In this document: positions 19,667 through 27,997 of the stretch, one piece after another | Layout of the letters: each line of letters begins with the position of its first letter | Position numbering within the stretch: position 1 is the stretch's first letter | NCBI GenBank assembly: GCA_019637195.1 | Contig: JAHBWA010000019.1 | Span: 1 to 64,000 of the forward strand | Reading direction: 5' to 3' | Length of the DNA: 64,000 nt | Source of the DNA: Labilithrix sp. | GTDB lineage: Bacteria; Myxococcota_A; Polyangia; Polyangiales; Polyangiaceae | Translations under genes and position numbers: made by a program | The notes under the pieces: generated by a model | Told to the model about the DNA's origin: nothing | What the model saw: the letters and a program-made list of their open reading frames with translations, nothing else | Databases searched by the model: none

Positions 19667-20956
19667 ATGACCACGACGGCTCTCAAAAATAGGCCGAGCC
19701 GCCGCACAGCGATGATCCTCTCCGGAGGCGGTGCTCGCGGCGCGTACGAGGTGGGGGTCCTCTGGTACATCTTCGACGATCTCTCGCGGATGCGCGGGGC
19801 GCCGCCGAAGATCGACATCTTGTGCGGAACGAGCGTGGGCGCGATCAACGCCTGCTACCTCGCGGCGCACCTAACCGATCCGGTGCTCGGGATGCGCCGG
19901 CTCGTGCACCTCTGGAGCGAGCTCCAGATCACGCGCGTGCTCGGCTTCGGACCGCGGCAGTTCGCGGGCATCCCGCGCCTCCTCCTCGGCGGCGGCGAGG
20001 GCACGGGCCTCTTCGACGTGCGGCCCATGGCTGAGCTCGTTCAGCGCGAGATCAGCTGGCGCGCGCTGGCGAGGGCGCTCCGGCGCAAGCAGCTCCGCGC
20101 GCTCACGGTCTCGACGACCGAGGTCGGCACCGGCCGCACGGTGGTCTTCATGCAGACCGCGCCCGACGTCGACATCCCGCGGACGGCGCCGCCGCGCACG
20201 CTCTTCCGGTCGGATCACATCGGCCCGCACCACGCGCTCGCCAGCGCGGCCATCCCGCTGCTCTTCCCGCCGGTGCGGATCGACGACGAGCTCTACCTCG
20301 ACGGCGGCCTCCGGCAGAACACGCCGATCGCCCCGGCGCTCCGGCTGGGGGCGACGCACATCTTCGCCATCGGCAGCTCGAGCGAGGTCAAGGGCGTCCG
20401 CGCGCACGAGGGCGAGCGCGACATCAAGGCTCCGGGGGCCGCGTTCCTGCTCGGCAAGGTCCTCAACGCGTTCCTGCTCGACCACGTCGACGTCGATCTC
20501 GAGCTCCTCACGCGCCTCAACAACGTGATCCGCGACGGCACCAAGCACTACGGGCCGGGCTTCCTCGACGCGATGTCGGAGCAAGCGCAGAAGCGGAACG
20601 CCCCGGCGTATCGGCTCGTGAACGCGTTCACGCTGCGGCCCACGGAGGACATGGGCAAGCTCGCGAGCGATCACGTCCGTCGCGGCAAGCTCATCGGCAA
20701 CCCCTTCCTGACGAAGCGGCTCTTGAACGCGCTCGACATCGGGGTCGGCGACGAGGCCGACCTCGCGAGTTACCTCCTGTTCGACGGGCACTTCTGCCGC
20801 CAGCTGGTCGAGATGGGGCGCGCCGACGCGCACGCGCACCGCGACGAGATCCTCGCGTTCTTCGGCGACGCCCACGACGACGGGGGCGGGGCGATGGAGT
20901 CCGAGGACTCCGGGATATGGGACAAGCCCTCGCTCACGCTGCCGATCGGGACGTGA
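19667..20956 (+). CDS. Patatin-like phospholipase
   Basis: A 429-aa lipid acyl hydrolase. The oxyanion loop is SGGGARGAY (19-27), the nucleophile elbow is GTSVG with Ser56, and the second dyad residue is Asp212 in YLDGGLRQNTP. This Ser/Asp dyad is the full patatin signature. The family releases fatty acids from phospholipids; some members are toxins, others act in membrane turnover. No signal peptide is evident, so it is probably cytoplasmic or exported by another route. The C-terminal 130 residues are less conserved. AAGGA lies about 16 bases before the ATG, farther than usual. Confidence 0.88.
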   Translation: MTTTALKNRPSRRTAMILSGGGARGAYEVGVLWYIFDDLSRMRGAPPKIDILCGTSVGAINACYLAAHLTDPVLGMRRLVHLWSELQITRVLGFGPRQFAGIPRLLLGGGEGTGLFDVRPMAELVQREISWRALARALRRKQLRALTVSTTEVGTGRTVVFMQTAPDVDIPRTAPPRTLFRSDHIGPHHALASAAIPLLFPPVRIDDELYLDGGLRQNTPIAPALRLGATHIFAIGSSSEVKGVRAHEGERDIKAPGAAFLLGKVLNAFLLDHVDVDLELLTRLNNVIRDGTKHYGPGFLDAMSEQAQKRNAPAYRLVNAFTLRPTEDMGKLASDHVRRGKLIGNPFLTKRLLNALDIGVGDEADLASYLLFDGHFCRQLVEMGRADAHAHRDEILAFFGDAHDDGGGAMESEDSGIWDKPSLTLPIGT

Positions 20957-21018
20957 GCGCTCTCGCTCGATCGCGCCGCGGGAACAAGCCGCCTGGGGGC
21001 CCGGTTGACGCTCCGGTG

Positions 21019-21651
21019 ATGGAGCGCGGAGCGGCGGTGCGGTGGCTCGTCGTCTCGTGCGCGCTCGCGGGATCCCTGGTCGCGGGGTGCGAACGCAAGC
21101 CCGCGCCGAGCGCCGACGCGAACGAGGCGCGGCCCGCGACCGCCGCGCCGGGGTCGAGCGTCGCGCCGGGGGCGAGCTCCGCGCCGTCGGGCTCGAGCGC
21201 CGCGCCGTCGGGCTCGGGCGTCGCGCCGGGGTCGGGCGCCGTGCCGTCGGGCTCGGGCGCCGTCGTCGAGAAGGTCGAGGTGCCGGAGGTGCGCGTGCGC
21301 CCGGACGCCGACACGACCGTGCGCGTGACGTGGGTGACGCCGGACGGCACGGCGGTGAACGACGAAGCTCCGTTTCGCGTGCGCTGGAACCGGAGCGACG
21401 GCCTGGCGGACGCGCCGAGCGACGTGAAGTCGACGGGCAGCGCCGTGAAGGACGGCTTTCAGGTCACGGTCCGGCCGATGGCGGGCGCGCCCAACGCCAC
21501 GCTCGGCGGCGAGATCAACATCGTCGTCTGCGACGCGCAAACGCACAGCGTCTGCGTCCCGGTGCGCCGCTCCGTCGAGCTCGGGTTCATCGCCACGAAG
21601 GACGCGGCGGCCGAGACCACGGTCGCGATCCCGCTGCCCGCCGCGAAGTGA
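21019..21651 (+). CDS. Hypothetical lipoprotein with Ala/Gly/Ser/Pro-rich repeat linker
   Basis: A 210-aa protein with signal peptide and lipobox SLVAGC. A low-complexity linker of APGSS/APSGS repeats (about residues 38-78) leads to a beta-rich domain (TVRVTWVTPDGTAVNDEAPF, GGEINIVVCDAQTHSVCVPV) with two close cysteines that may pair. The end, VCVPVRRSVEL, resembles secreted thioredoxin-partner or DsbD-like N-terminal domains, but this is weak. It follows the patatin gene by 62 bases on the same strand and may share its transcript. Confidence 0.7.
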   Translation: MERGAAVRWLVVSCALAGSLVAGCERKPAPSADANEARPATAAPGSSVAPGASSAPSGSSAAPSGSGVAPGSGAVPSGSGAVVEKVEVPEVRVRPDADTTVRVTWVTPDGTAVNDEAPFRVRWNRSDGLADAPSDVKSTGSAVKDGFQVTVRPMAGAPNATLGGEINIVVCDAQTHSVCVPVRRSVELGFIATKDAAAETTVAIPLPAAK

Positions 21652-21690
21652 GCTGTATCGTCGCGGCGCGGACCTCCGCCGTGCGGACGG

Positions 21691-22209
21691 CTAAGGTCGA
21701 CGCTTGGCAGAGAAGGCGAAGGCCACGGCACCGCTCTCGTCGACGACGTTTCCGTCGAGCGTGCCGTTCGCCAGCTCCGCGCTCAGCCGGCGACCGTCGA
21801 CGTTCGCGTCGAGCGTTCCGCGCTCGTCGAAGCGCAGGCTGAAGACGGAGAACGTCCCGCGGACGGAGACGTCGCTCGAGGCGAGGGGACCGTTCAGCGT
21901 CCCGGCGACGTTCACGGAGCTTCGCGAGATGCACCGCAGCGCGACGGCGCCGGCGTACGCGCCTTCGCGCGCGAGCGTCCGGTTCGCGCAGAGCGGCTTC
22001 GTCTCCGGCTCGGTGTATGTCAGCGTCAGCGTGAGCGCCGGGCCTTCGGTGCCGTCCGCGCTTCGTGACGAGCCTTCCCACGTGCCCTCGATCGTCGAGC
22101 GCATCTCGTCCCGGCCGTAGTCGAACGACTCTTCGTCGCCATCGTCCGCCGCGCACGCCGGCGAGCCGAGGAGAACGCAAAGCGCGAGCGCCCATGCTTT
22201 GTAAGCCAT
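21691..22209 (-). CDS. Hypothetical exported protein
   Basis: A 172-aa protein with signal MAYKAWALALCVLLGSPACA. It may be lipidated at the Cys of SPAC or cut after ACA. The mature part starts acidic (DDGDEESFDYG) and is rich in Thr/Ser and beta-strand-like patterns (PALTLTLTYTEPE, GTFSVFSLRFDERGTLDANVDG). This fits a small lipocalin- or avidin-like barrel, but I do not recognise a family. It converges with the lipoprotein gene ending at 21651. Confidence 0.65.
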   Translation of the reverse strand: MAYKAWALALCVLLGSPACAADDGDEESFDYGRDEMRSTIEGTWEGSSRSADGTEGPALTLTLTYTEPETKPLCANRTLAREGAYAGAVALRCISRSSVNVAGTLNGPLASSDVSVRGTFSVFSLRFDERGTLDANVDGRRLSAELANGTLDGNVVDESGAVAFAFSAKRRP

Positions 22210-22353
22210 CCGGCCATGATGACTCTTCCGTGGGCGGATGCCAGCGTCTCGCGGGCGGCGGTCGACTCCGAGCTGGTCTCGTCCGGCTTCGCACGGACGA
22301 GGGCGGCGGACATCCGCACGGCGGGATCGCTCGCGGACGACTAGGCTTTGGGA

Positions 22354-22788
22354 GTGAGCAAGGCGTTTACGAAGGAGGACGACGCGGCTGGGGTCTCGCT
22401 TCCGAGCTCGAGCCTCGCGATCCCGCCGGGGCCGTTTCGGTTGACCGCGACCGGCGCGCGCGCGGCGGCGGAGCGCGCGGATCCGCGCGTCGACGAGGCG
22501 CTGGCGCGGGCCGAGACGCTCGAGCCGGTCGTTCGCCCCGAGCGGGCGGCGCTCGGGGTGACCGTGCGCGTGCGGAACGAGCAGGACGAGGAGAAGGCCT
22601 ATCGCCTCGTCTCGCCGGAGGAGCTGGTGCTCCTCGGCACGTCCCGCCCCGACGTCGCCACGACGAGCATCGCGAGCCCCATCGGTCGCGCGTTGCTCGG
22701 CGCGAGCGTCGGCGATGTGCGCGAGGTCGTGCTCCCGCGCGGCAAGGAGGAGCTCGAGATCGTCGCGCTCGAGGGCGAAGCCGCGTGA
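22354..22788 (+). CDS. GreA/GreB-type C-terminal domain protein
   Basis: A 144-aa protein beginning VSKAFTKEDD, as in many GreA/GreB-family entries of this group. Residues 65-140 match the RNA-polymerase-binding domain of Gre factors (GVTVRVRNEQDEEKAYRLVSPEE, TTSIASPIGRALLGASVGD). The N-terminal coiled coil that carries the catalytic acidic tip is much shorter than in GreA (about 158 residues in total), so it may bind polymerase without full transcript-cleavage activity. GTG 22354 is the likely start; TTG 22348 is in frame. Confidence 0.75.
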   Translation: MSKAFTKEDDAAGVSLPSSSLAIPPGPFRLTATGARAAAERADPRVDEALARAETLEPVVRPERAALGVTVRVRNEQDEEKAYRLVSPEELVLLGTSRPDVATTSIASPIGRALLGASVGDVREVVLPRGKEELEIVALEGEAA

Positions 22789-22870
22789 TCGGTGCGCGGA
22801 GCGGTCGCCGAGCGAAACGACGCGGACCCTCAGTGGACGCCGGGCCGGCGCTCGTCGCGCGCGGGAGCAC

Positions 22871-22898
22871 TTGACGTTCTCGGCGGCGGCCTCATAGT
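22871..22898 (+). promoter_or_regulatory. Candidate promoter in an otherwise empty gap
   Basis: TTGACG (22871-22876) and CATAGT (22893-22898) are 16 bases apart. The predicted start lies just before a very small open frame at 22906. Apart from this, that frame and a hairpin, the 326-base gap 22789-23114 holds nothing recognised. Confidence 0.4.
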
Positions 22899-22905
22899 GA
22901 TGAGG

Positions 22906-22959
22906 ATGAGCGAGCATCGCGTGATCGTCGAGCTTCCGCAGCGCGGAGGAGGTCTCTAG
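22906..22959 (+). CDS. Possible 17-residue leader peptide
   Basis: ATG at 22906 opens MSEHRVIVELPQRGGGL, ending in TAG 22957-22959. It begins directly after the candidate promoter and is followed 27 bases later by a strong hairpin, the arrangement of an attenuator or a very small gene. No Shine-Dalgarno is clear (GAGG is 1-4 bases upstream). Chance is a fair alternative. Confidence 0.25.
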   Translation: MSEHRVIVELPQRGGGL

Positions 22960-22986
22960 GCGAAGTCTCACGCGACGACGCTTCAC

Positions 22987-23021
22987 GAGGCCGGCTCCGC
23001 ACCCCAGCGAACGCCGGCCTC
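22987..23021 (+). terminator. Stem-loop before the EF-G-like gene
   Basis: GAGGCCGGC (22987-22995) and GCCGGCCTC (23013-23021) form a perfect 9-base stem with a 17-base loop. It lies between the small open frame and the EF-G paralog. There is a short TCATTTCG after it but no true T-run. Confidence 0.45.
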
Positions 23022-23114
23022 CGTCATTTCGTGCACGCATTCGCACGTCTTCGTGAGGTCGCCCCCTCGATTCACATCGGGACGGCCGAAGGCCGTCTCG
23101 AGCAGGAGACGTCC

Positions 23115-24296
23115 ATGCAGCGCGACATCGCGTGTTTGAGGAACATCGGGATCAGGAGCAGCGTCGACGTAGGAGTGTCGGCGTGCCTCGCGCGAATCGT
23201 CGACGTCGTCGACGGCGCCCGGAGCGCGGGCAGAGGGCGAGCGCACGCCGTCCCGGCGATCACGTTCGGGTGGACGCCGCTCTCGGGCTGGCTCGCGGGC
23301 GAGGCGACGAGCACGACGCTCGTCGAGGACGACGACGCGCTCGACGGCGCGCTCTTCATCCTCGACGGTGCCCGCGGGACGGCCGAGTCCGCGGAGGCCG
23401 CGCTGCGCGCTGCGCGCGCGCGCAAGACGCCTTGCGTCGCGTTCATAGACGACGTCGGCGACGTCGCGGACCTCGAGGCGATGGCGGCGGCGCTCGAGCA
23501 GGAGCTCCTGTCGCCGTCCGTCCTCGTCCATGTCCCCTGGCGGGACGACGACGGCGTGCACGTCATCGACGTCCTCGAGCAGCGCCTCGTGCTCGAGCGC
23601 GAGGGCGGTCGCGCCCGCGAGCTTCGGCACGTGCCACCTGGAGCGCGCCACGTCGTCGCGCGGATGCGCCGGCGGATCGTGGAGGCCTGCGCGGAGCACG
23701 ACGAGACCGTCCGGGGGGCGTCCGCCGTCGGCATCGACGTGGGCGCCTACGAGCTCGCGCGGGCCCTCCGCAAGGCGACGAGCGCGCGCGAAGCGAGCGT
23801 GATCCCCGTCACGTGCGGTTCGCTACGCGCGCGCCGCGGAGTCGGGCTCCTGCTCGACGCCCTCGCCTCGTACCTGCCGTCGCCGGCCGAGCGCCCGCCC
23901 GCGCTCGGCAGCGACCCGCGGAGAGGCGTGGCGGTCGCGCGGTTCGCCCGGGGCGCGGACGCCGTCTCGGCGAGGGCCTTCGCGTCGACGGACGATCGCG
24001 AGCTCGGGCGGCTCACATGGCTGCGCGTGCAATCGGGCACGCTCCGCACGCGCGAGCCGCTGCTCGTGCTCCCGTCGGACCGGCGCGGAGCCCTCGAGCA
24101 GCTCTTCATCTCGTCGCGCGGGGGCTTCGAGCGCATCGAAGAAGCAGGGCCGGGCAGCGTCGTGTGCGCCACCGGGTTCCCCGAGGTGTCGGCGGGCGAG
24201 ACCCTCTCGGACCCACGCGCGCCCGTCGTCTTCGCGCGAACGTCGGCGCCTGGCCCGAAGCGGAGGTCCACCCCCGCCGGGACGCACGCCACCTGA
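23115..24296 (+). CDS. Degenerate, truncated elongation-factor-G paralog (pseudo-GTPase)
   Basis: A 393-aa protein. The N-terminus CLRNIGIRSSVDVG corresponds to the EF-G start RNIGIxAHIDAGKTT, but the P-loop Lys and Thr are lost (Val21, Ser22). The NKxD base-recognition motif is replaced by FIDDVGD near residue 113. Residues 270-375 match EF-G domain II (LGRLTWLRVQSGTLRTREPL, EAGPGSVVCATGFPEVSAGETL). Domains III-V, needed for translocation, are missing. It cannot work as a normal translation GTPase; a role on the ribosome as a binding or decoy factor is speculation. ATG 23115 has AGGAGA 6 bases upstream. Confidence 0.75.
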   Translation: MQRDIACLRNIGIRSSVDVGVSACLARIVDVVDGARSAGRGRAHAVPAITFGWTPLSGWLAGEATSTTLVEDDDALDGALFILDGARGTAESAEAALRAARARKTPCVAFIDDVGDVADLEAMAAALEQELLSPSVLVHVPWRDDDGVHVIDVLEQRLVLEREGGRARELRHVPPGARHVVARMRRRIVEACAEHDETVRGASAVGIDVGAYELARALRKATSAREASVIPVTCGSLRARRGVGLLLDALASYLPSPAERPPALGSDPRRGVAVARFARGADAVSARAFASTDDRELGRLTWLRVQSGTLRTREPLLVLPSDRRGALEQLFISSRGGFERIEEAGPGSVVCATGFPEVSAGETLSDPRAPVVFARTSAPGPKRRSTPAGTHAT

Positions 24297-24318
24297 TCGG
24301 CGGGGGGTGGGGGGACGA

Positions 24319-24355
24319 CCGCGAGGGGCGCTCGCGGCCGGCCAGCGGCTATAGT
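24319..24355 (+). promoter_or_regulatory. Hairpin and -10-like box before the rhodanese gene
   Basis: CCGCGAG-GGGCG-CTCGCGG (24319-24337) is a perfect 7-base stem-loop after the EF-G-like gene and may end its transcript. TATAGT (24350-24355) is a good -10 sequence that would start transcription only a few bases before ATG 24365. No matching -35 was found. Confidence 0.35.
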
Positions 24356-24364
24356 CTCGGGTCG

Positions 24365-24760
24365 ATGAAGACGTGGACCTCGACGATCGTGCTCGGCGCT
24401 CTTGCCCTTGGCTGCGAGCGCTCTTCGTCTTCGCCTCCGCCGGAGGCGAAGACCGAGACTCCGGCAGCGCCCGCGGTCGCGCGCACGACGATCGGCGGCG
24501 CGCGGGCGCGCGAGCTCGTCGCCGGCGGAGCCAAGCTCGTCGACGTGAGGAGCGCGGCCGAGTACGCCGAGAAGCACGTCGACGGCGCGGAGAACGTGCC
24601 CGTCGACGCGATCGGCGATCGCGAGCTCGGCCCGACCGACACGCCCATCGTGGTGTACTGCCGCTCCGGCGGACGCTCCGCGCGCGCGGCCAGCGCGCTC
24701 CGCGCGCGCGGCTACACCAACGTCTACGATCTCGGCGGGATGTCGAGCTGGGACGAGTGA
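24365..24760 (+). CDS. Rhodanese-domain lipoprotein
   Basis: A 131-aa protein with signal and lipobox LALGC. A single rhodanese domain fills residues 40-131, with the active-site loop YCRSGGRS (Cys99), LVDVRSAAEY and LGGMSSW. Rhodaneses transfer sulfane sulfur or sense thiols; the lipobox places this one outside the cytoplasm, on a membrane. It ends one base before the ATG of the thioesterase gene, so the two are almost certainly co-transcribed. Confidence 0.88.
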   Translation: MKTWTSTIVLGALALGCERSSSSPPPEAKTETPAAPAVARTTIGGARARELVAGGAKLVDVRSAAEYAEKHVDGAENVPVDAIGDRELGPTDTPIVVYCRSGGRSARAASALRARGYTNVYDLGGMSSWDE

Positions 24761-24761
24761 C

Positions 24762-25178
24762 ATGCCCCGGATGAACGCCCCGGAGCTCCTCGCGTTCCTC
24801 GCGCGCGAGTTCCCGCAGTCGCGCCCGGAGCGCTATCGGATCGACGCGGTCGAGGACGGGCGGCTCGTCGTGCGCTACTCGACGACGGACGCCGACCTCC
24901 GTCCGGGCGACACGATCGCCGGTCCGACGCTCATGAGCCTCGCCGACGTCGGGATGTACCTCGCGGTCCTCTCCGCGATCGGCCCGGTCGCGCTCGCGGT
25001 GACCACCAACCTCGCCATCAACTTCCTGCGCAAGCCGTCGCCGGGCGAGCTCACCGCGGAGACGCTCCTGCTGAAGCTCGGCAAGCAGCTCGCCGTCGGC
25101 GAGGTCTACATCCGGAGCGCGGCGGGCGACGTGCTCGCGCACGCGACGGTCACCTACTCGATCCCGCGCCGCGGCTGA
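24762..25178 (+). CDS. PaaI-type hotdog-fold thioesterase
   Basis: A 138-aa protein with the hotdog thioesterase pattern: GDTIAGPTLMSLADVGMYLA forms the central helix, followed by the strands TNLAINFLRKPSPG and VTYSIPRRG. The Asp in LADVGM takes the catalytic position of PaaI-type acyl-CoA thioesterases. The acyl-CoA substrate is unknown. It is cytoplasmic and directly downstream of the rhodanese gene. Confidence 0.85.
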   Translation: MPRMNAPELLAFLAREFPQSRPERYRIDAVEDGRLVVRYSTTDADLRPGDTIAGPTLMSLADVGMYLAVLSAIGPVALAVTTNLAINFLRKPSPGELTAETLLLKLGKQLAVGEVYIRSAAGDVLAHATVTYSIPRRG

Positions 25179-25336
25179 CGGCTCGGAGGCCGCCGCGGCT
25201 CCCGCCGCCGGACGCCCGCGGATCGGGTCGGGTCGCCCGAGGGGCGCGTCGAGGACCTCGGAGGCGCTGCGTTCTCCGCCGCTGGGCGCCTGCGAGGGGC
25301 GCGCACCGTCGATCCGCTCGAGGTCCAAGCGGATGA

Positions 25337-25378
25337 CCTGTGCACGCGCGCTCAGGCGCGTCCGCGATCTTGCACAGG
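25337..25378. promoter_or_regulatory. Inverted repeat upstream of the hydrolase gene
   Basis: CCTGTGCA (25337-25344) and TGCACAGG (25371-25378) are perfect inverted arms 26 bases apart, ending 34 bases before the start of the hydrolase gene. The centre also contains GCGCGC-TCAG-GCGCGT. It could be a looped operator or an RNA stem. The rest of the gap 25179-25412 holds nothing recognised. Confidence 0.35.
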
Positions 25379-25412
25379 GCGCGAGCCACGGGCGGCGCCT
25401 ACAGTGGAGCTC

Positions 25413-26411
25413 ATGGCAGCCTCGATTCGAGCGTCCCTCCGCGCGGTCCTCGCCGGCACCACGATCCTCCTCGCCTCGGCGTCGGGGTGCGCGTCCGCCG
25501 AAGAGGACGCCGACGCCTCCTCGGACGAGATCGTGCGGCGCGTCCCGTGCGGTGACCTCCCGGCCACGTGGCTCGAGACCACGCGCCTCGCGGTCGACGA
25601 CGGCAACGTTCAGCTCCGCGTCGGTCAGGCGCGGCCGGCCGGGCCCGTCCGCGGTGACATCCTGTTCTTTCACGGGTTCTCGGATCGCCTCGACAACCAC
25701 CGGCCGCTCTTCGAGGCATGGACCGCGCGAGGCTTCCGCGTGGTCTCCTTCGAGTATCCGTCGCACGGAGAGACCTGCGGGAAGAGCCTCGCGTTCTATC
25801 TCTATCCGAGCCTCGCGCGCCTCGCTGCGGAGGTGGAGCGCGCGACGCGGGAAGACGAAGAGCGCCCGCTCTTGCTCGCGGGCTGGTCGATGGGAGGCCT
25901 GCTGGCGACGCGGCTCCTCCAGGGCCTCGAGCCGCTCGACCGGCCCGTCCGCGGCGCGGTGCTGTTCACGCCGGGCGTCGCGGTTCACCTCTTCCTCGAC
26001 CGCGTCCGACGGGAGACGCTCACGCGAAACGAGGATCCGCCGCACACCGGGCCGATCACGCCGACGCGTCCGGCGCTCTACCCGATCGCCGCGAACCTGC
26101 TCGTTCACGCGTCGCGCGCTCGCGCCGAGGCGCTGCCGGCGGGCGTCCCCGTCCTCACGATCACGGGAGGCGACGAGGAGGACGTCTACGCGAAGAGCGC
26201 GGAGGTCCGCTCCTGGGTAGGCGACCAGCGTCGACGCGGTGCCGCGACCCACGGCCTCGACTGTCCGGGCGGCTTCCACGAGATCGACAACGAGCCCGCG
26301 CCCATGGGCCCGAGCGTCCGGAGCGCGGCCGCGACGTTCGCCGAGGACGTCCTCACGGGCGAGCCGCGCGAGCCGGCGGGTTACTCCGCCGGCCCCTGCA
26401 CCGGCTATTGA
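25413..26411 (+). CDS. Alpha/beta-hydrolase lipoprotein
   Basis: A 332-aa protein with signal peptide and lipobox ASASGC. The alpha/beta-hydrolase fold is clear: oxyanion region LFFHGFSDRLDNH, nucleophile elbow GWSMGG with Ser159, probable acid Asp254 in TGGDEEDVY and His289 in GFHEIDNE. The pattern matches monoacylglycerol-lipase-like serine hydrolases. It should act on lipids or esters outside the cytoplasm. GTGGAG precedes the ATG. A LysR regulator follows 37 bases downstream and may control it. Confidence 0.85.
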   Translation: MAASIRASLRAVLAGTTILLASASGCASAEEDADASSDEIVRRVPCGDLPATWLETTRLAVDDGNVQLRVGQARPAGPVRGDILFFHGFSDRLDNHRPLFEAWTARGFRVVSFEYPSHGETCGKSLAFYLYPSLARLAAEVERATREDEERPLLLAGWSMGGLLATRLLQGLEPLDRPVRGAVLFTPGVAVHLFLDRVRRETLTRNEDPPHTGPITPTRPALYPIAANLLVHASRARAEALPAGVPVLTITGGDEEDVYAKSAEVRSWVGDQRRRGAATHGLDCPGGFHEIDNEPAPMGPSVRSAAATFAEDVLTGEPREPAGYSAGPCTGY

Positions 26412-26448
26412 GCGGGCGGCGGCGCGCGTGGAGGTACCATTGCGCTCC

Positions 26449-27291
26449 ATGCACTGGGACGATCTGCGCCTCGCGCTCGCCGTCGCCGAGACAGGCTCCG
26501 CCGCGAGCGCCGGCCGCCGGCTCGGCGTCGCTCACACCACCGTGTCGAGGAGGCTCGCCGCGCTCGAGAAGGACGCTGGTGCGCTCTTCTTCGAGCGCGT
26601 GGGCGCACGTCTGGTCCCGACCGACGCCGGGCGCGCGGTGCTCACCGCGGCGGCCGACTTCGCGCAGCGCATCGGCGAGCTCGATCGCGCGCTCCGCGAC
26701 GAGGGCGCCGACGCGGCGGGCCTCGTGACGGTCACCTGTCCGGAGCTGGTGGCCGGCGTCCTCGTCGGCGTGCTCCCGCGACTGCGCGCTCGTCACCCGG
26801 CGCTGCGGATCCGGCTGCGGGTTACCGCGCAGGAGCTCGACCTCGCCCGCCGCGAAGCGGACGTGGCGGTGCGGGTCAATCCGGATCCCGACTCGAGCCT
26901 GGTGGGCCAGCGCGTCGGATGGACGGAGCTGGCGCGCTACGGGACCGCGGAGGTGGTCGCGCGCGACGATCCGCCGTGGGTCTGCTTCGACGACGATCTC
27001 TCCGGGACGCCCCAGGCGGCGTGGGAGATCGAGCACGTGCCGGCCGAGCGCGTCGCGCTGCGCACCAACTCGCGGTCGGCGTTCGTCGAGGCCGTTCGCG
27101 CGGGGGTCGGCGTGGGGCTCTTGCCGCGGGCTCATGCGCAGAGCGACCCCTCCCTCGTCGAGACCGGCGAGCCGATCGCGGAGCTCCGCGCCGGCGTCTG
27201 GGTCATCACCCACGAGAGCACGACGAAGCTGCCGCGCGTCCGGGCCGTCGCGCGCTTCCTCGTAGAGGCGCTCCGCGAGATCGTGATCTGA
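26449..27291 (+). CDS. LysR-family transcriptional regulator
   Basis: A 280-aa protein. Residues 1-60 are the winged helix-turn-helix (DDLRLALAVAETGSAASAGR, HTTVSRRLAALEKDAG). Residues 90-280 form the substrate-binding domain (LVTVTCPELVAGVLVGVLPR, RVNPDPDSSLVGQRVG). It resembles the group that acts on its own or neighbouring genes in response to a small molecule. It is on the same strand as the upstream hydrolase and converges with the DUF1826 gene. Confidence 0.9.
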   Translation: MHWDDLRLALAVAETGSAASAGRRLGVAHTTVSRRLAALEKDAGALFFERVGARLVPTDAGRAVLTAAADFAQRIGELDRALRDEGADAAGLVTVTCPELVAGVLVGVLPRLRARHPALRIRLRVTAQELDLARREADVAVRVNPDPDSSLVGQRVGWTELARYGTAEVVARDDPPWVCFDDDLSGTPQAAWEIEHVPAERVALRTNSRSAFVEAVRAGVGVGLLPRAHAQSDPSLVETGEPIAELRAGVWVITHESTTKLPRVRAVARFLVEALREIVI

Positions 27292-27334
27292 GCGGGAAGC
27301 GAGCGCTCGCGGCGAGCCTCCGGCGTGAAGCGCT

Positions 27335-27997
27335 CTACGGCATGTCGAGGGTCAGGACGATCCGTCGCTCCCTCGTGTGCTCGATCGGCGGCGAGCGGTG
27401 AACCGCGCCGCGGCCCGCGTTTCCGCGGTAGAGTTCGCCCTTGAGCAAGACGACGTCGCCGGGACCGGCGCGGTGGGCGCGCGCGCCGGGGCGGACGATG
27501 CGCCCGTTCGCGGCGTCGATGCCTTCGTCGCGACCCAGCGCCGCGCGTTCGACGTCGTGGTCGTCGAGCCACTCGGTCCCCGGCCCGGCGTACGTGCAGA
27601 CCAGGCGTATGCGCTTGTAGTCCGAGTGGAACTTGCGGCACTTGTCGGTGTCGACCGCGGCGAGCGAGGCGCGCACCGAGGCCTGCCCGACGACGCCTGC
27701 GAAGCGCGTCAGGAGGGCGGTCACGTCGGCGGCCCAAGCCGTCGCCTCCGCGCCGTCGGGGACGCGCGGCAAGAGCGCGTCCAGCGGAGGGTGAGGCGTC
27801 GAGAGGCTGCAGGAGGCGTCATGGACCAGCCCATCGCCGAGCTGCGCGAGCCAGCCGCGGAGGCGCGGCGCGAGCGCGCGCCGCCAGACACACACGTTGA
27901 CCTCGGGGCGGAGGATGGCCTCGAGGCCGGAGCCGCGCGTCACGACCACGGACGACGCAGCCGCGCGCGCGTGCCGGGTGGAGGGCTCGTTCGACAT
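27335..27997 (-). CDS. DUF1826 protein, copy 1 (probable zinc-limitation operon)
   Basis: A 220-aa protein sharing RLVCTYAGxxTEWLD with the gene at 29314-30015. Both contain HxD (His124, Asp126 in KFHSDYKRI) and a later His in a GAVHRSPP motif (His200), the spacing of an Fe(II)-dioxygenase-like metal triad; that reading is mine. DUF1826 genes are known, from memory, next to CobW zinc chaperones. The start ATG shares one base with the stop of the upstream cobW-like gene (TGATG), so it is translationally coupled. It is the last gene of the operon. GCGAGCGCTCGC (27299-27310), between it and the LysR gene, may help termination. Confidence 0.82.
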   Translation of the reverse strand: MSNEPSTRHARAAASSVVVTRGSGLEAILRPEVNVCVWRRALAPRLRGWLAQLGDGLVHDASCSLSTPHPPLDALLPRVPDGAEATAWAADVTALLTRFAGVVGQASVRASLAAVDTDKCRKFHSDYKRIRLVCTYAGPGTEWLDDHDVERAALGRDEGIDAANGRIVRPGARAHRAGPGDVVLLKGELYRGNAGRGAVHRSPPIEHTRERRIVLTLDMP

